From NCBI GenBank assembly GCA_013388745.1, contig JACAER010000060.1, positions 44,372 through 108,371 of the forward strand: 64,000 nucleotides of DNA, written 5' to 3'. The notes below the pieces were generated by a model. The model saw only the letters and a program-made list of their open reading frames with translations, searched no databases and had not been told where the DNA came from. The DNA is from Chloroflexota bacterium (GTDB lineage: Bacteria > Chloroflexota > Anaerolineae > Aggregatilineales > Phototrophicaceae). Positions 19,172 to 27,631 of the stretch are shown in pieces. The stretch's first letter is position 1. Every line of letters begins with the position of its first letter. The translations under genes were made by a program, and so were the position numbers.

Positions 19172-19747
19172 TTATAGGGTTAAGCCCATCCAATCGCGCA
19201 CTGCCTGCGCCTGCCCGCTCGCCAGCGCCTTTTCTGCCTCTAACTGATCGACCATATCACGTAAGGCTATCAGCGCCTGCGCCCCATGGGGTTTATCGTG
19301 AAAAACGCCTTTGCTTGCCCCGCCATCTGTTATGGCCAGCACACCCTGTACGTCCAGCCCTACCTTTTTTGCCTGGTTGATGAACTGTTCCAGCTTGGCT
19401 GTCGGCGCCAACGTCTGGGTGATCAACAGCGTCGGATGCCCTACATCATACGCGCCGACCAGATCATGTACCGGCTGTTCGGGGTGCCCGCGGCTGTAGA
19501 CCAGCGGAATCCCTATCTGCAAGCTCAGCCCCACCGCGAAGGGCACAGCGTCCGCTGTACACAGCAGCCGCTCCGGCCAGCCGCCTACCAGTTTTGCCCC
19601 TTCATCAATCAACGCCCGCAGGATTTCGGGGTAGGCGGGTAACAAGTCCAAAGCCAACACGAGAGGGACGATTTCGCCCTGTTTTTCGAAGCGCCCGAAC
19701 TGCAAAAGGCCGCCGTCCAGCATCATTCTCAGTAACTCAGCGGGCAT
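19172..19747 (-). CDS. Orotate phosphoribosyltransferase-like protein lacking the PRPP loop
   Basis: 191 residues. The overall pattern follows PyrE: 'MLDGGLLQFGRFEKQGEIV', 'LLPAYPEILRALIDEG', 'AVPFAVGLSLQIGIPLVY', then a beta strand at the place of the PRPP-binding motif. There, where OPRTs have a strand ending in Asp-Asp followed by TTGGS, this protein reads 'LLITQTLAPTAK': both acidic residues and the Thr-Gly-Gly are gone. The catalytic Lys-rich loop after 'LVYSRG' is also changed. The ATG at 19747 lies 11 bases inside the upstream OMP-decarboxylase-like gene. It probably binds a nucleotide or partner rather than making OMP; a new reaction cannot be excluded. Confidence 0.65.
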   Translation of the reverse strand: MPAELLRMMLDGGLLQFGRFEKQGEIVPLVLALDLLPAYPEILRALIDEGAKLVGGWPERLLCTADAVPFAVGLSLQIGIPLVYSRGHPEQPVHDLVGAYDVGHPTLLITQTLAPTAKLEQFINQAKKVGLDVQGVLAITDGGASKGVFHDKPHGAQALIALRDMVDQLEAEKALASGQAQAVRDWMGLTL

Positions 19748-20348
19748 CGCGTATGGCCTTCAACGCGCCGCGTACCCGTTCTGTGAAGTCCTCGCCTCTC
19801 CCGGCGTAGAGCACATCCTCGCCTGCCAACCGGATACGGCGCGGCGGCTGGTCGGCCACGACCACGGTGAACGCCCCTTCGTCCGGCCAGTACACGTTGC
19901 CCATCACATCGTACTTGGCCGACTGCCCACGCACCAGCACGAACGCCCCCATGTTCGCCTGTTGGAGATACGCCGGCATGTACTGAATATCCGTCACCGT
20001 CACTGCATCCACATTGAAGGCGTTATCGCTCGCCGCCGCCGCGTAATCGGCGCTGGCGAACGGCCCATGCAATATCTTGATTGTGCCCTCGCCGACATAA
20101 GCCACTGTGCGTTCCAGCGCCACGGCACCCGCCGCGCCGATCGCCAGATAGGCCGCCAGATCGAAGACATAAGCGCAAACAAGGTCTTTCGTCGCGTCGA
20201 TAATCGTCTTCCCGAAAGGCAAAAACGGGTCATCATAACGCGCCATCGGCATCGGCATCATCGTCAGGCGCGGCGTCAGCAGCAGCGCCACGTCGCTTTG
20301 TTTTACCTGCTGTGCCCGGCTAAGATTTTCCGCGAAATTAGTTTGCAC
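19737..20348 (-). CDS. OMP decarboxylase-like protein (PyrF type 2) lacking catalytic residues
   Basis: 203 residues, GTG start. It aligns by eye with type 2 PyrF: 'NFAENLSRAQQVKQSD' at the N-terminus, 'LPFGKTIIDATKDLVCAYVF', 'GAAGAVALERTVAYV', then a strand and 'DAVTV'. The active-site segments are replaced: the family's LCVGLDP reads VALLLTP, and DAKRGDIG reads LHGPFASAD, so the Asp-Lys-Asp charge network is missing. The protein is also shorter than usual type 2 PyrF. It overlaps cinA upstream and the OPRT-like gene downstream by 11 bases each, so the three are translationally coupled. A non-catalytic UMP/orotate-binding role is only a guess. Confidence 0.6.
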   Translation of the reverse strand: MQTNFAENLSRAQQVKQSDVALLLTPRLTMMPMPMARYDDPFLPFGKTIIDATKDLVCAYVFDLAAYLAIGAAGAVALERTVAYVGEGTIKILHGPFASADYAAAASDNAFNVDAVTVTDIQYMPAYLQQANMGAFVLVRGQSAKYDVMGNVYWPDEGAFTVVVADQPPRRIRLAGEDVLYAGRGEDFTERVRGALKAIRDAR

Positions 20349-21570
20349 TGATTTTGTCCCTTAATATCCGCCACACCCACGAAAGCGACCATGTGCTGAC
20401 CCACGCTCGCGCATTTTCCGATTTCCCACCGAAGCCGTATACCCGCGACTGCGATTTCTCCGGCGTGAAAATCGCCACTGCGCTGCCTTCTTCGGCGTCG
20501 ATGCTTTCGTTGACATCCGGGCGCGTCACAATCGCGATACTTGCGGCGGCCTGCGTCTGTTTGTACAGGGTTTCTGCCGCCGTTTGCGCCAGTTCCCGCA
20601 GCGTCTCCACCTCGACACCTAGCGCCTCGCGCAGCGCCACAGGGTCGGCATATGTCTGCACGGCGGCCAGCACCGTGTCTCCGTGTGCCGCCCGTATCCG
20701 CGCGCTGATTACATTGTCGATTCCCACCTCGCACAGCGCGATTTTCGCGTTATGCTGCGCCAGCCAGCGCGTCAACACTTCTTCGATCTGATCTTTGTCC
20801 ACGCCATAAATATACTGGTCGATGCGCGCGCGCAGCTTTTGTTCGAAATCCGCGATCATCGTGTCCGCTTCGGCTTCGCTTTCGGCCTTTACCGTGATGC
20901 GCACGTCCACTTGCCCGGCGTGCGCTGCCAGCCCTACGGTCGGATTGCTCGCTTGGAGCAGTTCCTTACCGATCGCCTCGTCCAACATGCTTTCGCCGAT
21001 TCCCGCCGTCCGCAGCACCTTCGCTTTGATAACGCCCAGTTGGTAGCGCCGCCGCAGATACGGCACCACGCGCTCGGCCAGCAAAAACTTCATCTCGCGC
21101 GGCACGCCGGGCAGACTGATAACCGCGCCCCCATTGACTTCGACGATGAACGATGGGGCAGTGCCCACAGGGTTATCGATGACAAGCGCGTTGTCCGGCA
21201 AATACGCTTGCTGGCGGTTGTTTGCCGTCATTTGCACGCCGAAGCTGGCGAAGCGCGCCGCGATCTGGTCGAGCAGGTCTTGATGAAAGGTCAGCCCGCG
21301 TTGTGTAGCGGCAGCGACCGCCTGGCGCGTCATATCGTCCACCGTCGGCCCCAGCCCGCCGCACGTGATCACAATTTCTGCGCGTCCCAGAGCAATGCGA
21401 ATCGCGTCGGCGATGCGTTTTTCGTTGTCACCCACCGAGGTCATGTAATACAGATTAATGCCCAGATCGCGCAGCACCCGCGCAATGTGTACCGAGTTGG
21501 TGTCGGTGATCTCGCCAAGCAGTATTTCGGTGCCGATCGCGATGATCTCGGCGTTTAAATTGTGCATCAT
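20338..21570 (-). CDS. cinA: CinA family protein with degenerate C-terminal amidase domain
   Basis: 410 residues from the ATG at 21570 (ATG-ATG pair; AGG 7 bases upstream). The N-terminal molybdopterin-binding-like (COG1058) domain is canonical: 'AEIIAIGTEILLGEITDTNS', 'GDNEKRIADAI', 'VITCGGLGPTVDDMTR', 'PGVPREMKFLL'. A KH-like middle region follows. The C-terminal third sits where the nicotinamide-nucleotide amidase domain belongs but lacks the AESCTGG motif, reading 'ALCEVGIDNVISARI'. CinA proteins recycle pyridine nucleotides (ADP-ribose pyrophosphatase and NMN deamidase). Here the amidase is probably inactive. First gene of an operon with two pyrimidine-enzyme-like proteins. Confidence 0.85.
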   Translation of the reverse strand: MMHNLNAEIIAIGTEILLGEITDTNSVHIARVLRDLGINLYYMTSVGDNEKRIADAIRIALGRAEIVITCGGLGPTVDDMTRQAVAAATQRGLTFHQDLLDQIAARFASFGVQMTANNRQQAYLPDNALVIDNPVGTAPSFIVEVNGGAVISLPGVPREMKFLLAERVVPYLRRRYQLGVIKAKVLRTAGIGESMLDEAIGKELLQASNPTVGLAAHAGQVDVRITVKAESEAEADTMIADFEQKLRARIDQYIYGVDKDQIEEVLTRWLAQHNAKIALCEVGIDNVISARIRAAHGDTVLAAVQTYADPVALREALGVEVETLRELAQTAAETLYKQTQAAASIAIVTRPDVNESIDAEEGSAVAIFTPEKSQSRVYGFGGKSENARAWVSTWSLSWVWRILRDKISAN

Positions 21571-21591
21571 AGTGAGCCTGTGGGGAATTTT

Positions 21592-21619
21592 TTGCAAAAT
21601 TGAAAACACATATTATAAT
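21592..21619 (+). promoter_or_regulatory. Candidate promoter for the downstream ABC ATPase
   Basis: TTGCAA (21592-21597), 16-bp AT-rich spacer, TATAAT (21614-21619). It would give a leader of roughly 95 bases before the GTG at 21721. The -10 is consensus, the -35 matches 4 of 6. Confidence 0.45.
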
Positions 21620-21720
21620 CCTGCAAAATAAGTGTTATGGCAATAGCGCAAATTCTTTGTGCAGATTGCCGGGCTTATTTACAATATAGTCGGTTATTTA
21701 TACACTACGGAGGAACATCT

Positions 21721-22863
21721 GTGTCAAGTGTAACGTTCGATAAAGTGGTAAAACGTTACGGCACCAACGTTGTTGTCCGCGAACTCAATCTTGATGTGGC
21801 CGATAAGGAATTCCTCGTGCTCGTCGGGCCTTCGGGCTGCGGTAAATCGACCAGTCTGCGTATGCTCGCCGGCCTGGAAGAAATCAGCGACGGTGAAATC
21901 CGTATCGGTGATCGCGTGGTCAACAACGTCGCGCCGAAAGACCGCGACATTGCGATGGTGTTCCAGAGCTATGCGCTCTACCCGCACATGACGGTCTATG
22001 ACAATATGGCCTTCGGTCTCAAACTGCGCAAGACCCCTAAACAGATTATTGATCAGCGTGTGCGCGAAGCTGCCAAGAGCCTGGGCATTGAACACCTGCT
22101 TGATCGCCGTCCGCGCCAGCTTTCGGGCGGTCAGCGTCAGCGTGTAGCCGTCGGGCGCGCCATCGTGCGTGAACCCGCCGTATTCTTGATGGATGAACCG
22201 CTCTCCAACCTCGACGCCAAGCTGCGTGTCGAAGCCCGTTCCTTCATCAGCAAGCTGCACCAGCGCCTCGAAACCACCTTCATCTACGTGACGCATGATC
22301 AGGTGGAGGCTATGACGATGGGTTCGCGCATCGCTGTCTTAAATGCCGGCGATTTGCAGCAGGTCGATACGCCCTTTAATCTGTATCATAACCCGCGCAA
22401 TAAGTTTGTTGCCGGTTTCATCGGCAGCCCGGCCATGAACTTCATGAACGCTACCGTTAAGCAGGACAACGGCAATCTGCTCGTCGATACCGGTGTCTTC
22501 CAGGTCACCATCCCGGCGCGCAAGGCCGACCCCTTCCGCTCGCATGTCGGCAAGAAAGTCGTCTTCGGCGTGCGCCCAGAAGACATCCACGACGCCGAAT
22601 TCCAGCCGCCGGGGATCACCCCCTCGATGGTCGAAGCCAACGTCGATGTCGTCGAACAGATGGGTAATGAAATGATCCTGTACCTGGAACAAGGCGGGGC
22701 GAACTTCATCGCCCGCACGGATCCGCGTACCCGTGCCCGCGTCGGCGGCAAGCTGGGTGTTGTCATGAATATCGACAACGTGCATCTCTTCGACGCGGAC
22801 ACTGAACTCTCGCTGTCCTATGAGGCGAAGATGAAAGAAATGCCCATAGGCAAGAGTAAATAA
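21721..22863 (+). CDS. ABC transporter ATPase, MalK/UgpC/MsmX family
   Basis: 380 residues. GTG start at 21721 with GGAGGA about 8 bases upstream. Walker A 'GPSGCGKSTSLRMLAGLEE', 'VFQSYALYPHMTVYDNMAFG', signature LSGGQRQRVAVGRAI, Walker B 'VFLMDEPLSNLDAKLR', switch His 'YVTHDQVEAMTM'. The C-terminal MalK-type domain has 'GSPAMNFMNA' and 'FGVRPEDIHD'. No permease or binding protein flanks it, so it is probably a shared ATPase serving several sugar transporters encoded elsewhere, as MsmX does. Its own terminator follows directly. Confidence 0.92.
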   Translation: MSSVTFDKVVKRYGTNVVVRELNLDVADKEFLVLVGPSGCGKSTSLRMLAGLEEISDGEIRIGDRVVNNVAPKDRDIAMVFQSYALYPHMTVYDNMAFGLKLRKTPKQIIDQRVREAAKSLGIEHLLDRRPRQLSGGQRQRVAVGRAIVREPAVFLMDEPLSNLDAKLRVEARSFISKLHQRLETTFIYVTHDQVEAMTMGSRIAVLNAGDLQQVDTPFNLYHNPRNKFVAGFIGSPAMNFMNATVKQDNGNLLVDTGVFQVTIPARKADPFRSHVGKKVVFGVRPEDIHDAEFQPPGITPSMVEANVDVVEQMGNEMILYLEQGGANFIARTDPRTRARVGGKLGVVMNIDNVHLFDADTELSLSYEAKMKEMPIGKSK

Positions 22864-22890
22864 CCAGGTCGCCCGTGTTCTTGATCGAAA

Positions 22891-22925
22891 CAGCCGCGTC
22901 CACAGCGGGCGGCTGTTTTTCTTTC
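22891..22925 (+). terminator. Rho-independent terminator of the ABC ATPase gene
   Basis: CAGCCGC (22891-22897) and GCGGCTG (22909-22915) form a 7-bp stem, followed by TTTTTCTTTCC. Confidence 0.8.
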
Positions 22926-22934
22926 CATTTTAAG

Positions 22935-24158
22935 CTACGGTAAGACGCTTGGCGGCAGCACCAGCACACGGTTGTTGCCCGTATCGCTGATGTAGAGGCT
23001 GCCGTCGGCCGCCACTGCCACGAACTGCGGTCGGTTCAAGGACTGGTTGCTTGGTGTGCCCGTTGTCCCACTGCCATCGTTGTTTGCCACGCTGCTGGTA
23101 AAGCTGCCGTACTGGCCGAACACCCAGTCGGCGCTCGTGTCCCCGTCGTTAGCAAAGTACAGCACGCGGTGGTTATCACGGTCAGCCACGTACAGCCCGC
23201 CCGCAGCGTCGAGCGCCACTGACGGCGGTTGGTTGAAGCTGCTTGCGCTTGGTGCGCCGCTGTTCCCGGTTCCATCGTCGTTCGCGACAACCGAGATGAA
23301 ACTGCCGTTGTGCCCATACACACGATCCGCTGTCGTGTCTCCGTCGTTAGCGAAGTACAACACCCGGTGGTTCTCGCGGTCAGCCACATACAGGCCGCCG
23401 CTGCTGTCCAGCGCCAGCCCACGCGGAAAATTGAGCGTATCCGCGCTGGCAGTGCTGCCGTTGTTTTCTGCCCCGCTGCTAAAACTTCCCAGTTGACCGT
23501 ACACACGATCTGCCGTCGTGTCCCCGCCCGGCGCGAAGTACAGCACGCGGTGATTGCTCGAATCGCTGACATAAAGCGCGCCATCGGCGGCGGCCAGCAC
23601 TCCCAGCGAGAAGACGCCAATCGTATCTGCGCTCGGCAGCCCATTACCACCGATGCCATCGTTATTTGGCGGGTTCGTCGTGAAACTGCCAAACTGTCCA
23701 TATACGCGATCCGCCGTCGTATCGCCATCGGCGGCAAAGTACAGCACACGGTGGTTTTCTCGGTCGGTGACGTACAGGCCGCCATCCGGCGCCAGCGCCA
23801 GCCCAACCGGGAAGTTAAGGTTGTCCGCGCTCGGTAAACCTGAGCCACCCACGCCATCAAAATTGACGATATACGAGTTCAGATTGCCGAACTGTCCGTA
23901 AACCCGATCGGCTGTTGTATCGCCATCATTGGCGAAATACAGCACGCGGCTGTTATTACGGTCGGCGATATAGAGACCACCCGCACTGTCGATGGCGAGA
24001 CCTATCGGAAAACTGAGGCCATTGGCTGTGTGACCGACAGCGTTCGCCGAAAAATCCGCTTGGCCGTAGACGCGGGCGGCGGCAGGCAGCGCCTGGGCGC
24101 GCGCACCGCCCACAGCCAGCCCAAGCAACAAACCACAAATAACAATTCTACGTAACAT
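22935..24158 (-). CDS. Secreted six-bladed NHL-repeat beta-propeller
   Basis: 407 residues. The ATG at 24158 has GAAGGAG upstream and opens a signal peptide ending near GGARAQ. The rest consists of six NHL units of about 55-65 residues, each with a core like 'GLALDSSGGLYVADRENHRV' and 'LYF', separated by near-identical linkers containing 'GDTTADRVYGQ'. The last unit is degenerate ('GNNRVLVLPP'). Six units suggest a closed six-bladed propeller used for binding proteins or glycans outside the cell. The repeats are conserved also at DNA level, suggesting recent internal duplication. Partner unknown. Confidence 0.85.
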   Translation of the reverse strand: MLRRIVICGLLLGLAVGGARAQALPAAARVYGQADFSANAVGHTANGLSFPIGLAIDSAGGLYIADRNNSRVLYFANDGDTTADRVYGQFGNLNSYIVNFDGVGGSGLPSADNLNFPVGLALAPDGGLYVTDRENHRVLYFAADGDTTADRVYGQFGSFTTNPPNNDGIGGNGLPSADTIGVFSLGVLAAADGALYVSDSSNHRVLYFAPGGDTTADRVYGQLGSFSSGAENNGSTASADTLNFPRGLALDSSGGLYVADRENHRVLYFANDGDTTADRVYGHNGSFISVVANDDGTGNSGAPSASSFNQPPSVALDAAGGLYVADRDNHRVLYFANDGDTSADWVFGQYGSFTSSVANNDGSGTTGTPSNQSLNRPQFVAVAADGSLYISDTGNNRVLVLPPSVLP

Positions 24159-24240
24159 AGTTTCTCCTTCAGGTGAAAATCGCACCTATTCATTATAACA
24201 TTACCCTACGAATTACAGATAAAATTTTTGCACCTTTTTA

Positions 24241-25062
24241 TTATTGCGGATTACGCGCGCCGACCCCCTCGCTCAGCGCGTTCACCGCCCAGACCGTGAG
24301 CGTAATCAGTGCTCCCGGTACGACGCTCGCCCACCACATCACACGGAAACCCGCGCGTCCCTCCGCCAGCATCAGCCCCCAATCTGGCGTTTCCGGCGCC
24401 GCCCCCAGCCCTAGAAAGCTCAACGCCGCGCTGTTCAGCAGGCAGTAGCTGAAGACCGCCGCGCCATACGCCGCCAGCGCCGGCAGGGCGTTCGGCAGGC
24501 GATGCCGCAGCAGCACACGCACACGGCTCGCTCCCAACGCCTCCGCCGCCTGCACATAACCTGCTCCCTCGCTCGCCAGCAGCGCGCCCCGCACCACCCG
24601 CGCATACGGCGCCACCTGCGTCAGCCCTGTCGCCAGCAGCAGCGCCACCTCGCCGCGCCCCAGCAGCGTGACCACGACGAACGCCAGCAGCAGCCCTGGC
24701 AGCGCCAGCAGGGCGTTCAGCAGCGCCGCGATCATCATGTCCCAGCGCGCCCCCAGCCCGCTGAGCGTGCCCAGCGCCAGTCCTAGCGCGATCGCTGTCG
24801 CCGTTGCCCCCGCCGCGATCAACAAGGTGTGCTGCCCGCCGTACAGCGCTCTGCTCAGCACATCACGCCCAAAACGATCGGTTCCCAACGGGTGTTCCTG
24901 TAGTGCGCCCGGCGCGAGAGACAGCGCGTCAGGATTCGCGGCCAAAGGGTCATGCGGCGCCAGCAGCGGCGCACAGGCCGCCGACAGCACAATCAGGCAC
25001 AGAATCGCCAACGGGGCTGGCGAGAAATGCCAGATTTTGGCAAAACGCGGGGAAAAACTCAT
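24241..25062 (-). CDS. dppC: Peptide/nickel-type ABC transporter permease, DppC family
   Basis: 273 residues. The ATG at 25062 overlaps the dppB stop (ATGA); the frame continues upstream of it but codes only shadow sequence. The protein has the DppC-specific N-terminal loop 'PHDPLAANPDALSLAPGALQ' and 'HPLGTDRFGRDVLSR', then five or six helices and the coupling loop 'AAEALGASRVRVLLRHRLPN'. It would pair with DppB to import peptides or similar solutes. Third gene of a leftward binding protein, DppB, DppC set. No ATPase (DppD/DppF) follows. Confidence 0.9.
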   Translation of the reverse strand: MSFSPRFAKIWHFSPAPLAILCLIVLSAACAPLLAPHDPLAANPDALSLAPGALQEHPLGTDRFGRDVLSRALYGGQHTLLIAAGATATAIALGLALGTLSGLGARWDMMIAALLNALLALPGLLLAFVVVTLLGRGEVALLLATGLTQVAPYARVVRGALLASEGAGYVQAAEALGASRVRVLLRHRLPNALPALAAYGAAVFSYCLLNSAALSFLGLGAAPETPDWGLMLAEGRAGFRVMWWASVVPGALITLTVWAVNALSEGVGARNPQ

Positions 25063-25952
25063 GGCAACGCCCGGATGCGCGGATCGAGCGCGCGCTGCAC
25101 CGTGTCGGCGATCACGTTCACCAGCGTATAGGCCGCCGCCGCCAGGATGACAATGCCCTGGACAACAGGATAATCCTGATCCAGCGTGCGTTCTACAAGC
25201 AGGCGGCCAATGCCAGGCCGCACGAACAGGCTTTCGGTAATCACCGTTCCTGTGAGCAAAACGCCCGTTTGCAGCGCGATCACACTGATCACAGGCAGTA
25301 GCGCAACACGCAGCACATGGCGCACGTAAATCAGACTTTCCGGCAGCCCTTTGGCGCGCGCGGTGCGCACAAAATCCGCGCTCAGCACAACACGCACCTG
25401 TGTATACAACACACGCCCAATCGCAGCGGCGGCGTGGCAACCCAGCACCCATACGGGCAGCAGGGCACCGGGCGTATTCAGCGCAAATGCGCTGGCGGCG
25501 TAAATCACCAGCGTGCCTGTCCAATAAATCGGCGTGCTCAGCGCCAGCGCGATCAAAGCGCGCGCCAGCGCTGCGCCGGGCAGGGGCAGTCCACCCCACA
25601 TGCCCAACGCCAGCCCAAGAAGTGTCGCCACCAGCAGCGCACCCAGAGTCAGCGCGAGAGTAGGGGGCAAGCGCTGCACAATCACATCGAGCACCGGTTC
25701 GCCATTCAGCAGCGAAGCGCCCAGATCGCCGCGCAGCATTCCCACGATAAAGCGCACATATTGCAGCGGCAGCGCGTCGTTCAGTCCCAACTGTGCGCGG
25801 CGTGCTGCTATAACATCCGCGCCGGCGCCGCTGTTCAATAGCTGTGCGGCGATCGCATCGCCTGGCAGGGCACGCAGCAGCAAAAAGGCCAGCGTCGCCG
25901 CCAGCCAGAAAACAAATAGTGTAGATGCGATTTGACGCAGCACAGCGCGCAT
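25059..25952 (-). CDS. dppB: Peptide/nickel-type ABC transporter permease, DppB family
   Basis: 297 residues, six helices. DppB features: N-terminal 'FLLLRALPGDAIAAQL', 'YVRFIVGMLRGDLGASLLNG', coupling loop 'RTARAKGLPESLIYVRHVLR', and the C-terminal 'ESLFVRPGIGRLLVE' with 'DYPVVQGIVIL'. The gene begins 8 bases after the binding-protein stop and ends overlapping dppC. Confidence 0.9.
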   Translation of the reverse strand: MRAVLRQIASTLFVFWLAATLAFLLLRALPGDAIAAQLLNSGAGADVIAARRAQLGLNDALPLQYVRFIVGMLRGDLGASLLNGEPVLDVIVQRLPPTLALTLGALLVATLLGLALGMWGGLPLPGAALARALIALALSTPIYWTGTLVIYAASAFALNTPGALLPVWVLGCHAAAAIGRVLYTQVRVVLSADFVRTARAKGLPESLIYVRHVLRVALLPVISVIALQTGVLLTGTVITESLFVRPGIGRLLVERTLDQDYPVVQGIVILAAAAYTLVNVIADTVQRALDPRIRALP

Positions 25953-25960
25953 GACACGTT

Positions 25961-27556
25961 CTATCCGCTGTTTTGCAGCGCCACGTTATTTAAAATCGGA
26001 AACCAACCGTAAGGGTCATAGGCCAGATTTTGCACATCGGCGCTGGCCGCGTTCAGGTTCACTGGGTCGGCGATAGGCAGCACCAGGGCGTTATTCATGA
26101 TGAGCTGCTGTGCCTGCGCGTACAGATTGCGCCGCGTCGGATTATCTGTGCTAAGCGCCGCCTGATCCAGCAGCGAATCAAGCTGTGGGTCGGCGAAGCC
26201 TGTCCAGTTGCGGCTGGCGCTGCTGCGATAGTAGTTGTTGAGCAGCGCCGGATCGACACCAAAGGTATTGAAGGCGACCAGATTATACTCCCCGCTGTTG
26301 ACCGCTTCGATAAGTGAAGCGCGGCTGGGGATAGGCACAAGCTGCGCGCGAATGCCCAGCGCACGCCACTGATCGGCCAGAAGCTGCGCGACATCTGCAA
26401 TGAAGTTCCAGGGCGGCACGAGCAAAACGAGCGTCAAATCGCCGCCGCCTGGGTCATCAAGGTAGCCGTTGCTGTCGGCATCGCTGAAGCCCGCACTGAG
26501 CAAAAGCTGCTGCGCGCGCGCCGTATCCTGCGGATAAAGCGATTGCACCTGTGGGTCATAAAACGCGGTTGAGGCCGAAAGCGGCCCCCAGGCCACCGGC
26601 GAAAAACCCTGATATACTGTATCGGCGATAGCGGCGCGGTTCGTGCCGAACAAGAGCGCGCGGCGCAAGTCGGCGTTATCTGTCGGAAACAGGCGTGTGT
26701 TAAACAGGAATTGCAGCGGTTGGCCGGGCACAGACACCGGCACAAGCTGCACCTCACTGTTGCCGGTCAGGGCGCGGGCGTCGATTGGCAGCAGTTCGCC
26801 CATGATCTGCACAGCGTCGTTTTCCAGCGCCAGCGCGCGCGTCGGCGGATCGACGTAAAAACGGAAGATGACTTCATCCAGCGCGTTTTCTGCCGGGCGG
26901 CTGTAGAACGATGGCCCCCAGGCATACGCCGAAAAACGCTGGATGACCAGTCGATCGCCGGGCACGTATTCAACGAATCTAAACGGCCCGCTACCGACCT
27001 GATGATATTGATAGCGATTGCTGGAATACTGGGCCAGCGCTGTAGGACTGGCAATACCCAGATACACCTGGCTTAAACCGTCGAGCAGTGGGCTGTAGGG
27101 CGCGCTCAGGCGAATCTCGATGGTATAATCATCGACAATGTTATAGCCCGCATAGGGGCCAAGCAGAAACAACGCGCGCTGTGAAGCCGTGGCCGGATCA
27201 GCGATGCGATCCAGGTTGGCGGCCACCGCCTGGGCGTTAAATGCCGTGCCATCGTGAAAAGTCACACCCTGCCGCAGCGTGAAGGTATAGATCAGTCCAT
27301 CGGGCGAAATCGTCCACGCTGTCGCCAGGCCAGGCACAAACTCATAGGTCGCCGGGTCGCGGTAGACCAGTGTGTCATAAACCTGACGCAGCACAATGCC
27401 GAGTTCCGCCGATTCGTTGATGTGCGGATCGAAACCGCTCGGTTCCAGCGTTAACCCATAAACAAGCGAGATGCCAGCCTGCGGTGCCGGCGCACTGGGC
27501 GCAGGCAGACACGCTGCTAACCACAGCAACAGCCACAAAAAGCCCCAATGTTTCAC
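25961..27556 (-). CDS. Peptide-type ABC transporter substrate-binding lipoprotein (SBP family 5)
   Basis: 531 residues. Signal peptide with lipobox L-A-A-C, Cys16 being the lipidated residue. Family 5 features: 'SGFDPHINESAELGIVLRQV', 'YEFVPGLATAWTISPDG', 'YTFTLRQGVTFHDGTAFNA' (the SBP_bac_5 signature), and 'RRALLFGTNRAAIAD'. A segment 'DADSNGYLDDPGGGDL' in the C-terminal half looks like a calcium-binding loop (DxDxNG), common in this family in Chloroflexota. It captures peptides or similar ligands for the DppBC permeases. Confidence 0.92.
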   Translation of the reverse strand: MKHWGFLWLLLWLAACLPAPSAPAPQAGISLVYGLTLEPSGFDPHINESAELGIVLRQVYDTLVYRDPATYEFVPGLATAWTISPDGLIYTFTLRQGVTFHDGTAFNAQAVAANLDRIADPATASQRALFLLGPYAGYNIVDDYTIEIRLSAPYSPLLDGLSQVYLGIASPTALAQYSSNRYQYHQVGSGPFRFVEYVPGDRLVIQRFSAYAWGPSFYSRPAENALDEVIFRFYVDPPTRALALENDAVQIMGELLPIDARALTGNSEVQLVPVSVPGQPLQFLFNTRLFPTDNADLRRALLFGTNRAAIADTVYQGFSPVAWGPLSASTAFYDPQVQSLYPQDTARAQQLLLSAGFSDADSNGYLDDPGGGDLTLVLLVPPWNFIADVAQLLADQWRALGIRAQLVPIPSRASLIEAVNSGEYNLVAFNTFGVDPALLNNYYRSSASRNWTGFADPQLDSLLDQAALSTDNPTRRNLYAQAQQLIMNNALVLPIADPVNLNAASADVQNLAYDPYGWFPILNNVALQNSG

Positions 27557-27631
27557 TGTGATCTTTAGCCTTTTTTTGCGTATGGCAATCAGTTAGGATT
27601 GCACAGTATAGCATCAGGAATTTGAGAAGTC

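Noticed and set aside
21678..21706. TTTACA-N17-TACACT as promoter of the ABC ATPase
   Set aside because: Transcription would start inside the ribosome binding site (GGAGG from 21709), leaving no usable leader. The upstream TATAAT at 21614 is preferred.
22935..24158. Regularly spaced DNA repeats that could suggest a repeat array or CRISPR
   Set aside because: The repeats are in frame and encode NHL propeller blades of the secreted protein; spacing and identity do not fit CRISPR.
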